Made by a program: the position numbers and the translations under genes. The notes below the pieces were generated by a model. It ran no database searches and was not told the DNA's origin. It saw nothing but the letters and a program-made list of their open reading frames with translations. From Exiguobacterium sp. KRL4 (GTDB lineage Bacteria > Bacillota > Bacilli > Exiguobacteriales > Exiguobacteriaceae): a stretch of 64,000 nucleotides of DNA. The stretch covers positions 39,021 through 103,020 of the forward strand of contig NZ_MOLV01000028.1 of NCBI RefSeq assembly GCF_001870785.1. Direction: 5' to 3'. Positions 18,123 to 25,012 of the stretch are shown one piece after another (positions within the stretch are counted from its first letter, which is position 1; each line of letters opens with the position of its first letter).

Positions 18123-19125
18123 CTTGAATCACCTCAAGTGTGTGGAGTTGTTCTTCAAGCCAAGTGAGCGCCCGGTTGATATGAAGCGTCGGACCGGTCA
18201 GGCTGACGATCAAGACCCCGAAGGCGACGTTCTGGATATAATCGACCTTGCCGTGCAGGATGCTGACCGAGATATCAAATTGTTTGATCGCTTCTGACAG
18301 CGTACTCTCGCCGGTCTTTTCTCCTGTGAATTGGAGACGGATGATTTTTCCGGGTGTTGTTCGCAAAATTCGTTCCGGCAACTCGATTTGGAGTGCTGTA
18401 TCGACGTAATGTTTTGTGACGTCATGGGTCGGTTGACTGAATATGTCGTAGGTGTTTGCGACTTCGACGACTTCACCGTGAGCCATGACGGCGACGCGGT
18501 GACAAATCTGTTTAACGACTTCGATTTCATGTGTGATCAAAATGATTGTCAAGCCAAGTCGTTCATTCAAATCCTTGAGGAGATCAAGAATTTGTAAGGT
18601 CGTTACAGGATCCAGTGCCGAGGTCGCTTCGTCACATAACAGGACACTCGGATTGTTGGCAAGCGCTCGGGCAATCCCGACACGTTGCTTTTGACCACCA
18701 CTGAGTTGGCTCGGAAAATTCGTTTCGAATCCTTCCAGTCCGACAAGAGCGACGAGTTCCTTGATCCGGCTTGGGAAATCACTGCGTTTAACGCCGGCTG
18801 CTTTTAAGGCGAACCCAATGTTATCAGAAACGTTCCGTGATTGAATCAATTGGAAATGTTGAAAGATCATTCCGATCTTCAGGCGCAACTCCCTTAGGCT
18901 GCCTTTTGAGAGGTCGGATAGTTTGATTCCCGATACTTTGACCGTTCCTTGTGTCGGTGTTTCGAGTCCGTTGATTAAACGGAGTAACGTACTTTTTCCG
19001 GCACCGGATTCTCCGATGATGCCAAAGATTTCACCTTGTTGAATCGTTAAGTTGACGTCACGTAGAGCAAAAATCGGTGTCCGGTCCCGGACAAACCGTT
19101 TGGTAATTCCTTTGAATTCAATCAT
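18112..19125 (-). CDS. metN: methionine ABC transporter ATP-binding protein MetN
   Basis: ATPase of the MetNIQ importer, 337 residues. Walker A GESGAGKST, signature LSGGQKQRVGIARAL, Walker B VLLCDEATSALD and the switch histidine ITHE are all present. A C-terminal NIL/ACT-like domain (about 265-337) is the site where methionine transinhibits the transporter in this family. The start is MIEFKGITKRF at 19125 because GGGAGGAAA lies 7-8 nt upstream; a longer in-frame start at 19176 lies inside the riboswitch terminator and is rejected. First gene of the riboswitch-controlled operon. Confidence 0.97.
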   Translation of the reverse strand: MIEFKGITKRFVRDRTPIFALRDVNLTIQQGEIFGIIGESGAGKSTLLRLINGLETPTQGTVKVSGIKLSDLSKGSLRELRLKIGMIFQHFQLIQSRNVSDNIGFALKAAGVKRSDFPSRIKELVALVGLEGFETNFPSQLSGGQKQRVGIARALANNPSVLLCDEATSALDPVTTLQILDLLKDLNERLGLTIILITHEIEVVKQICHRVAVMAHGEVVEVANTYDIFSQPTHDVTKHYVDTALQIELPERILRTTPGKIIRLQFTGEKTGESTLSEAIKQFDISVSILHGKVDYIQNVAFGVLIVSLTGPTLHINRALTWLEEQLHTLEVIQDVA

Positions 19126-19144
19126 CTGTCGTTTCCTCCCTATA

Positions 19145-19190
19145 CAAAAAAATCGCCTTTTTCCAGTTAAGAGCAACCAGAAAAAAGCGA
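19145..19190 (-). terminator. riboswitch-controlled terminator of the metN leader
   Basis: On the minus strand a stem of about 16 bp (TCGCTTTTTTCTGGTT with AACTGGAAAAAGGCGA) followed by seven T residues lies between the SAM-I aptamer and the metN ribosome binding site, the expected attenuator. Confidence 0.9.
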
Positions 19191-19210
19191 CGAAGTGTAA
19201 GATTTCGTAA

Positions 19211-19312
19211 CTTATCTCTCAGAATGAAACATTCTGTAGGATGTGGCACCGTTCCATTTGCTGGTGGTTGCCGGACGTCGTTGGGCCTATTCCCTCGGTC
19301 GCTCTCGATAAG
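19211..19312 (-). promoter_or_regulatory. SAM-I riboswitch (S-box) upstream of metNIQ
   Basis: Read on the minus strand, the P1 stem CTTATC/GATAAG closes an element with the S-box core: CGAGAGCGACCGAGGGAA, GGCCC, ACGTCCGGCAACC, GGTGCCA and TTCTGAGAGATAAG. Binding of S-adenosylmethionine favours the downstream terminator and shuts off the methionine importer when SAM is abundant. Confidence 0.95.
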
Positions 19313-19333
19313 TAGATATGCTGTTGGGATTTA

Positions 19334-19362
19334 CTTTAACGGAAATCATTCCCATCTGTCAA
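19334..19362 (-). promoter_or_regulatory. metN operon promoter
   Basis: On the minus strand TTGACA, a 17-nt spacer and TTAAAG precede the riboswitch by about 15 nt, so the aptamer would be the 5' end of the transcript. Confidence 0.65.
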
Positions 19363-19376
19363 ACGTTTTTTCAGAA

Positions 19377-20564
19377 TTATTCCGCAACGGTCTGTGAAAA
19401 CAAATGTAATTGACCAATCCGTTGCACGGCTTCGACCAATCGTTCGGCGTCGGCAATCAAGCTGATCCGGACATATCCTTCGCCGTATTCGCCGAAGAAA
19501 TGTCCTGGTGTGACCGCGACATGTGCCTCGTCCAGTAAGTGATCCGTGAAGCTTTGTGAGGTAAAACCGGACGCGACCGGCAACCAGACGAAGAACGAAC
19601 CGCCCGGGACGGGACCTTCCCAACCGATTTCTTTGAGTTGTCCAAACAAGGCGTCGCGACGCGTTTCATACAGGGCACTCAGCTCACGGACGCACGTCTG
19701 GTCACTCGAAAGCGCGACGGCCGCTGCGTGCTGGATTGGTGTGAAGGCGCTGACGTATAAGTGTTCCTGGTATGTTTCAATGCTTGCGATGACGGATGGA
19801 TTACCGATTGCAAAGGCAATGCGGAAACCGGACATGTTAAAGCGTTTGGATAACGAAAACAGTTCGATGCCGACGTTTTTCGCGCCCTCTGTTTGGAGGA
19901 AACTCCGTGTCGGACCGTCAAAGCTGATGCCGCCGTACGCCAAATCATGGACGACACAGATGTCGTTGGCGTCAGCGAAGGCGACGGTCTGCTCGAACGC
20001 TTCTGCCGTTGCCGTCGCACCGGTCGGATTGCTTGGATAGTTGAGGAACAGCATCCGGGCCCGTTCGACGTCCTTCGTATCGAGTAGATTGTAGTCAGGT
20101 AAAAAGGCATTTTCCGCAAGAAGCGGCAAGGTGATCGGATATGCACCGGCAAGTGCCGCACCGGACAGGTAGTCGGGGTAACCGGGATCTGGAACAATGA
20201 CACCTTCACCCGGGTTAACGATCGTTTGCGGCAAAGCGACGATGCCGGCCTTGCTGCCAAGCAGAATCGCCACTTCAGAAGCAGGATCGACCGACACACC
20301 AAACTCTTTTTGATAAAAGTCGGCAACGGCCTGCTTCAGGAAATCATGTCCACGAAATGGGGGATACTGTAGGTTGGTCGAGTCGTCAATCGCCTCTTTC
20401 AAGGCATCCAAAATATGTACAGGTGTCGTTTGGTCCGGGGTTCCTTGACCAAGTGTGATGACGTCGTGACCGGCTGCTTTGACGGCGCCGATCCGCTGGG
20501 CGAGTTCAGCAAAGACCGGAGCCGGCAATCGGTCAATCGCAATCGATGGGACGAAATGTTTCAT
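19377..20564 (-). CDS. mtnE: PLP-dependent class I/II aminotransferase, MtnE-like
   Basis: A 395-residue fold-type I aminotransferase. The substrate-cofactor motifs are DVITLGQGTPDQTTP, NYPSNPTGATAT, VHDLAYGGISFDG and the PLP lysine in SLSKRFNMSGFR. These wordings match the MtnE branch of Bacillales, which transaminates 2-keto-4-methylthiobutyrate to methionine in the methionine salvage pathway; this is recalled, not searched. Its position directly upstream of the SAM-riboswitch metNIQ operon on the same strand supports a sulfur amino acid role. No S-box is visible upstream of it, and the rest of the mtn pathway is not in this window. A broader aromatic or LL-DAP-type aminotransferase is the alternative. 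Confidence 0.8.
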   Translation of the reverse strand: MKHFVPSIAIDRLPAPVFAELAQRIGAVKAAGHDVITLGQGTPDQTTPVHILDALKEAIDDSTNLQYPPFRGHDFLKQAVADFYQKEFGVSVDPASEVAILLGSKAGIVALPQTIVNPGEGVIVPDPGYPDYLSGAALAGAYPITLPLLAENAFLPDYNLLDTKDVERARMLFLNYPSNPTGATATAEAFEQTVAFADANDICVVHDLAYGGISFDGPTRSFLQTEGAKNVGIELFSLSKRFNMSGFRIAFAIGNPSVIASIETYQEHLYVSAFTPIQHAAAVALSSDQTCVRELSALYETRRDALFGQLKEIGWEGPVPGGSFFVWLPVASGFTSQSFTDHLLDEAHVAVTPGHFFGEYGEGYVRISLIADAERLVEAVQRIGQLHLFSQTVAE

Positions 20565-20727
20565 CTGTGTTCCTCCTTGTTGGGTATTGTCGTCAAGGAT
20601 AACGAATTTTCAGAAAAAATAAAAGAGTTTTTTAATAATCGTTGATAATTGGTAGAAATAACCGATGGTCTGATTCTTTTTGATACACTAAACAGGAATG
20701 GATCTGTCTAACGAAGGAGATGAGCGA

Positions 20728-22332
20728 GTGAACCAAGACTGGTGGAAAGAAGCCGTTGTCTATCAAGTGTACTGGCGTAGTTTTAAGGACTCGAACGGAG
20801 ACGGGATGGGGGATTTGCAGGGGGTAATCGAAAAGCTGGATTACATCGCTTCGCTGGGGGTCGATGTCATTTGGCTGAACCCCTGTTATACATCACCCGA
20901 TATCGATAACGGATACGATATTGCGGATTATTATACCATCATGGAAAAAGCGGGAACGATGTCCGACTTGGAACAGTTAATCGGTGCAGCCCATGACCGG
21001 GGATTGAAGCTGATTCTTGATCTGGTCGTCAACCACACGAGTGATCAACACGCATGGTTCAAGGATGCGCGAAGTAGCAAGTCGAGCGAAAAGGCGGACT
21101 GGTACATTTGGCAGGACGGGGTAAAAGGGACACCGCCGAATAACTGGCGCTCCTATTTCGCACCGAGTCCCTGGACGTGGGATGAGACGCGCGAACAATA
21201 TTATTTCCACTCGTTTGCATCCGAACAGCCGGACTTGAACTGGGAGAACCGAGACGTGCGCCAAGCCATCTATACGATGATGCGGTGGTGGACAGATAAA
21301 GGAATTGACGGCTTCCGGATGGACGTCATCAATTTGATTAAGAAACGAGCGACGTTTGATGATGTGGAAAACCCACTCGATTTGTCTTACTTAGGCAATC
21401 AGCCGGGTGTTCATGACTTTTTACAAGAAATGCACCAAGAAGTCCTTGCCGGAACAGATCTCTTTACGGTCGGTGAGATTCCATTCGTCGGACCGGAAGA
21501 TGGTTTACTGTACGTCGGGGAAGACCGGAACGAACTACGGACGCTGTTTCATTTCGAAGTGGCGGATGACATGGAGACGATGGACTTACCGCGGTTTAAA
21601 CAAATTCAAAAACAATGGTATGAAGCGTTGTATCCGCACGGTGTAGCGTCCCAGTTCCTGAACAATCATGACCATACCCGTCAGGTGACGCGGTTCGGGA
21701 GCGAACGGTATCGGATTGAAAGTGCGAAGTTACTCGGACTGATGTTGCACACGTTACCCGGCATTCCGTATATCTATCAAGGCGAAGAAATCGGGATGAC
21801 CGGTATCCGGTTTTCTGATCCAGATGCCTATCAGGACGTTGCCTTTCGGAATCAGTATGCAGAACGCATTGCAGCTGGAGAATCACCCGGTACGGTCCTG
21901 TCTTCGATGCAGATGCGGGCACGGGATAATTCACGGACACCGATGCAGTGGAATGCGAACAAAGCTGCAGGATTTACGGAGTCCAATTATCCTTGGATGA
22001 CGGTCAATCCGAACTACCTCGACATCAATGTGGAGGCAGCGGAACAAGATCAAAACTCGGTTCTCGTTTTTTACCGCACCTTGATTGCCTTGCGGAAAAC
22101 ACATCCTGTCATGGTGTACGGTGTCTATCGTGATTTAGCGATTCAAGATCCGTATTTGTATGTTTATGAGCGGGAACTCGACGGTGTGACATGGCGGATC
22201 ATCTTGAATCTTCATGATGAGGCGGTCACGACGACACTTTCTTTACCAAAGGAACAGCTCGTGTTGTCGAATTATGAAACCGGTGACACGGTACAGTTAG
22301 CACGGTATGAAGCCCGGTTGTATCAATACTAA
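20728..22332 (+). CDS. GH13 alpha-glucosidase (oligo-1,6-glucosidase type)
   Basis: A 534-residue cytoplasmic glycoside hydrolase of family 13 that cleaves alpha-glucosidic bonds of short oligosaccharides. The start is the GTG at 20728 (product NQDWWKEAVVYQVYWRSF), with AAGGAG 8 nt upstream; the longer ATG at 20698 has no such site. Conserved regions are GVDVIWLNPCYTSP, LVVNHTSDQHAWF, the nucleophile region GFRMDVINLI, the acid/base region FTVGEIPFVG and FLNNHDHTRQVTRFG. Length and the YQVYWRSFKDSNGDG start fit MalL-type oligo-1,6-glucosidases; trehalose-6-phosphate hydrolase is less likely without trehalose genes nearby. It stands alone, with no transporter beside it. Confidence 0.9.
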   Translation: MNQDWWKEAVVYQVYWRSFKDSNGDGMGDLQGVIEKLDYIASLGVDVIWLNPCYTSPDIDNGYDIADYYTIMEKAGTMSDLEQLIGAAHDRGLKLILDLVVNHTSDQHAWFKDARSSKSSEKADWYIWQDGVKGTPPNNWRSYFAPSPWTWDETREQYYFHSFASEQPDLNWENRDVRQAIYTMMRWWTDKGIDGFRMDVINLIKKRATFDDVENPLDLSYLGNQPGVHDFLQEMHQEVLAGTDLFTVGEIPFVGPEDGLLYVGEDRNELRTLFHFEVADDMETMDLPRFKQIQKQWYEALYPHGVASQFLNNHDHTRQVTRFGSERYRIESAKLLGLMLHTLPGIPYIYQGEEIGMTGIRFSDPDAYQDVAFRNQYAERIAAGESPGTVLSSMQMRARDNSRTPMQWNANKAAGFTESNYPWMTVNPNYLDINVEAAEQDQNSVLVFYRTLIALRKTHPVMVYGVYRDLAIQDPYLYVYERELDGVTWRIILNLHDEAVTTTLSLPKEQLVLSNYETGDTVQLARYEARLYQY

Positions 22333-22384
22333 GAAAACGATAAGACAAAACGAGGCTGGGGTATAACTCAGTTTCGTATACGCC

Positions 22385-22522
22385 ATCACGCTTCTCTCAC
22401 GCGCTTTCCTCAGGCGAGACACAAGCCAAATGATCTGCCCGTTCGGACAGATCGCCCGGTCTTGTTTGTCTCTGACAGCGCAAGTCATCTTGCGCTTTTT
22501 CCTGTAGGAGTCGCGTGATTTC
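22385..22522. repeat. dispersed structured intergenic repeat, copy A
   Basis: Outer stem CACGCG (22398-22403) with CGCGTG (22512-22517). Inside are a first arm (GAGACACAAG with CTTGTTTGTCTC, enclosing a GATCTG/CAGATC hairpin) and a second arm (GCGCAAG/CTTGCGC). Shared core words with copy B are GCTTTCCTC, CGAGAC, CAAGCC, GTCTTG, TGTCTCTG and GTAGGAGTC. Copy B keeps the fold but with different outer-stem sequence. Confidence 0.75.
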
Positions 22523-22557
22523 GTCTTAAAAGAAAAATGTCACGGAAACATGAATGA

Positions 22558-22613
22558 ACTGCACCCCAACTGGTAGATACTTTAAAAAAAGTGTCTACCA
22601 GTTGGGGTGCAGT
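22558..22613. repeat. 56-nt near-perfect palindrome
   Basis: ACTGCACCCCAACTGGTAGA leads the left arm and its complement ends the right arm, about 26 bp with one G-T pair and an A/T loop. There is no T tract after it, so it is not a standard terminator. The ends resemble ACCCCAA...GTTGG-type termini of IS3-family elements (from memory), so it could be a relic or miniature element. Confidence 0.6.
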
Positions 22614-22689
22614 CCAGATGATGGCAATTCCTCTTTTTCTTTAAAAATCAGCTAGTTATGTCCCAGCCGCTTTCTTTGTGTATTGGCGT

Positions 22690-23418
22690 TTAGATATAAC
22701 CGTTTCGTTTTTTAGAAGATAACAGCTGTTCGAATCGATCGACGGCTTGGCGCATATCAAAGCTCGGCGCGACGACAAGTGGTCCGTGACCCACTGCTAG
22801 CACATCCGGTGTTAATTCTGTCAGCTGATGGGCGGACTGCAGTGCGACTTCCTTGTCCCATGTCGCAAGAGACGGGAACGGGAACTGCCAGCGTGTGTCG
22901 CCTGATACGGCTAGTCCACCCTGTGTTTGAAACGCATCACCGGCAATCAGTGTCCGGCTGCCTTCGTGCCAGAGGGAAATCGAGCCCGGCGTGTGACCGG
23001 GTGACGCAATGACACTTAAACTGCCAATTTGTTGTCCGCTTTCTAGTAACCGGTCAGGACGCGTCTTGATGTTTTTCGGAATACCGCCTTTAAGAGGTGT
23101 CGTTTCGCCTTCGCGTAACGATTCGTCGCCACTGAGAAGGGCGGCGTCCCGGTAGCTGATCGAGACTTCAGCGAGCGGAAACGCACTCGCTAAGAAATCC
23201 AGAGAACCGACATGATCCGCATGCGCATGCGTCAAAACGATGGACTGTAACGGTTTATCAAAGGATTTAATGACGGAATAAATCGCTTTTGCATTCAGTG
23301 AGATTCCCGTGTCAATCAAGGTTAAGCTGTCTGCCTCTTCAAATAAGTAACAGTTGACCGGGAAAAAAGACGGGGTCGTTTGCAGTTGATGAAGTCGTTC
23401 AATCGTTGAAATATGCAT
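22690..23418 (-). CDS. MBL-fold metallo-hydrolase
   Basis: A 242-residue metallo-beta-lactamase-fold hydrolase with the metal-binding motif THAHADHVG (about residue 66), the later SPGHTPGS histidine, the bridging aspartate in LIAGDAF and a final VGHGP. The substrate cannot be told from the sequence; glyoxalase-II-like or lactonase-like members look alike. The start MHISTIERL is chosen because GAGGGAG lies 9 nt upstream; a longer ORF to 23523 runs into the preceding terminator. A CGCCTGT/ACAGGCG hairpin (23463-23482) precedes the gene. Upstream on the same strand are the SMP-30 and YceI genes, separated by a terminator. Confidence 0.88.
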   Translation of the reverse strand: MHISTIERLHQLQTTPSFFPVNCYLFEEADSLTLIDTGISLNAKAIYSVIKSFDKPLQSIVLTHAHADHVGSLDFLASAFPLAEVSISYRDAALLSGDESLREGETTPLKGGIPKNIKTRPDRLLESGQQIGSLSVIASPGHTPGSISLWHEGSRTLIAGDAFQTQGGLAVSGDTRWQFPFPSLATWDKEVALQSAHQLTELTPDVLAVGHGPLVVAPSFDMRQAVDRFEQLLSSKKRNGYI

Positions 23419-23484
23419 CCAGTTACACTCCCTCGTCAAAGTATTCGCTTCTTCTTCAGTATCGCCTGTTTTAGTACAGGCGTC

Positions 23485-23512
23485 TACAAAAAAACTCCCT
23501 AAAAAGGGAGTC
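23485..23512 (-). terminator. terminator of the YceI-SMP-30 operon
   Basis: Minus-strand GACTCCCTTTTTAGGGAGTT hairpin with seven T residues, starting 8 nt after the SMP-30 stop. Confidence 0.85.
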
Positions 23513-23519
23513 GGAAACA

Positions 23520-24323
23520 TCAATACGTGACTTCGAAAACTGCACCGGCATGTTCCGAGTCGTCACCGTCCGCGGCCGTCGTAACGAGCAAACGGTCTTC
23601 ATACAAAATCGGACATGTCGGATTGGAAACAGGAAATTCTACATGGTCGAGCTTTTCGCCAGTTTCAAGATTCCAGCGTGTCAGGCATGAGCCGGCATAA
23701 TGGGCGATGAAGACGTGACCGTCCGTGTCTTTTGTCATGCCGTCCGGGAATCCATCCTCGTCTTCTAAATCGATGGCGACACGGCGGTTCGTTAACGGTT
23801 GATCCGCCGCATAATCAAAGGCATAGACTTTTTTAGTCGGTGTATCGATGTGGTAAAGCGTCTTACCATCTTCCGACCAAACCAGTCCGTTTGAGTTCGT
23901 TAAGTTCTCGAGCAAGACATCAACTGAGCCGTCATGACGCAAACGGTAAAGAGAAGCGGTCTCGCCGTCTTCCTCATTGATGCTTCCGGCTACATATTGA
24001 CCGGACGGATCGAGTTTCCCGTCATTCATCCGGTCGGATTCAGGTAGTGTCAACTGTGTTTCCAGTGAGAGGTGTCCTTCTTTTACATCAAATGTACCAA
24101 AACCATGAGCAGACGTGACCCGAAGAAAATCAGGAGCATCCGTCAAAGCAATCGATGTGATCGCACTTGGTAATTGATACGGTTTTAGTGCTTCTGTCGT
24201 TAAGTCATATGAAAAAAAGAGTTGATTCGGAATATCAACGAAATAAAATCGTTTTGTTTTAGCGTCGTACACCGGTGATTCACCGGTCTTACAAGAGACA
24301 TCGATAAAGAGTGATACTGTCAT
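23520..24323 (-). CDS. SMP-30/gluconolactonase family protein
   Basis: A 267-residue six-bladed beta-propeller of the SMP-30/gluconolactonase/LRE family, probably a cytoplasmic metal-dependent lactonase. Family landmarks are the metal-binding glutamate region TGESPVYDAKTKRFYFVDI, RMNDGKLDPSGQYVAGS, LTNSNGLVWSEDGKTLYHID and DGFPDGMTKDTDGHVFIAHY. The substrate lactone cannot be assigned. The gene starts 33 bp after the YceI gene, so the two are likely co-transcribed, ending at the terminator at 23485-23512. Confidence 0.9.
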   Translation of the reverse strand: MTVSLFIDVSCKTGESPVYDAKTKRFYFVDIPNQLFFSYDLTTEALKPYQLPSAITSIALTDAPDFLRVTSAHGFGTFDVKEGHLSLETQLTLPESDRMNDGKLDPSGQYVAGSINEEDGETASLYRLRHDGSVDVLLENLTNSNGLVWSEDGKTLYHIDTPTKKVYAFDYAADQPLTNRRVAIDLEDEDGFPDGMTKDTDGHVFIAHYAGSCLTRWNLETGEKLDHVEFPVSNPTCPILYEDRLLVTTAADGDDSEHAGAVFEVTY

Positions 24324-24356
24324 TTCATTTCCCCCTACAAGTGCTGTTACCTCTGA

Positions 24357-24881
24357 TTAAGCGTGAATGAATTCGAGATGCAACTGGAACTTGACGTCAC
24401 TGCCGACCAAGACACCACCGGCTTCGAGCGCGACGTTCCATGTCAGGTTGTAATCCTCACGTTTGATTTTCCCATCTACTTCAAAGCCGGACCGTGTATT
24501 TCCCCAAGGATCGACGCCACTGCCTTCATACTCAACCTTAAACGTTTCAGTCCGTGTCACGTCTTTAATCGTCAAATCACCCATTACTTCATATTCGTCA
24601 CCCGCGTGTTTTTTAAACGATGTCACGCGGTAAGTAATGTTCGGATATTGTTCGACGTCAAAAAAGTCAGCTGATTTCAAATGGGTGTCCCGATCGTTAC
24701 TTCGTGTGTCGATCGTTGCGACGGGAATCGTCACGACGGCAGATGCATTTTCTAAATCATGGGCTTCACCGCTGACATCAAACGTAAAATCACGGAATTC
24801 ACCTTTTACCTTTGAAATCATCATATGTTTGACTGTGAATGTGATGGAGCTGTGGTCTTGATCGAGCTGATAGGTGGTCAT
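24357..24881 (-). CDS. YceI family protein
   Basis: A 174-residue YceI-like protein: a lipocalin-fold beta-barrel that binds isoprenoid-type lipids in structurally studied members. The sequence shows the family pattern YQLDQDHSSITFTVKHMM, VATIDTRSNDRDTHLKSADFFDVEQYP and the C-terminal NLTWNVALEAGGVLVGSDVK. Unlike many proteobacterial members it has no signal peptide, so it is probably cytoplasmic. GAGGAGG precedes the ATG. It heads a two-gene operon with the SMP-30 gene. Two TTTTTACCTT words, about 44 bp apart in the upstream region (24920-24985), might be an operator. Confidence 0.9.
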   Translation of the reverse strand: MTTYQLDQDHSSITFTVKHMMISKVKGEFRDFTFDVSGEAHDLENASAVVTIPVATIDTRSNDRDTHLKSADFFDVEQYPNITYRVTSFKKHAGDEYEVMGDLTIKDVTRTETFKVEYEGSGVDPWGNTRSGFEVDGKIKREDYNLTWNVALEAGGVLVGSDVKFQLHLEFIHA

Positions 24882-25012
24882 GTTCGATTCCTCCTCGTTC
24901 GATTCACTTCAGGTATGCCTTTAATAGTTCCTTTTTACCTTGAAAACAAAACATTGAAATAATTATGTAATTTTTTACCTTAAAAAGGCATAATGTATAC
25001 TGGAGGTGTTTT

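Larger units (their letters stand above)
22354..22668. repeat. large nested inverted-repeat element (~315 nt)
   Basis: The ends GGCTGGGGTATAACT (22354-22368) and AGTTATGTCCCAGCC (22654-22668) pair over all 15 positions in RNA (two G-U pairs). Inside lie the conserved structured repeat copy A (22385-22522) and an almost perfect 56-nt palindrome (22558-22613). The element occupies most of the gap between the converging glucosidase and MBL-fold genes and contains no ORF. I recall GAGGCTGGGAC-type intergenic repeats in other Bacillota. Confidence 0.7.
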
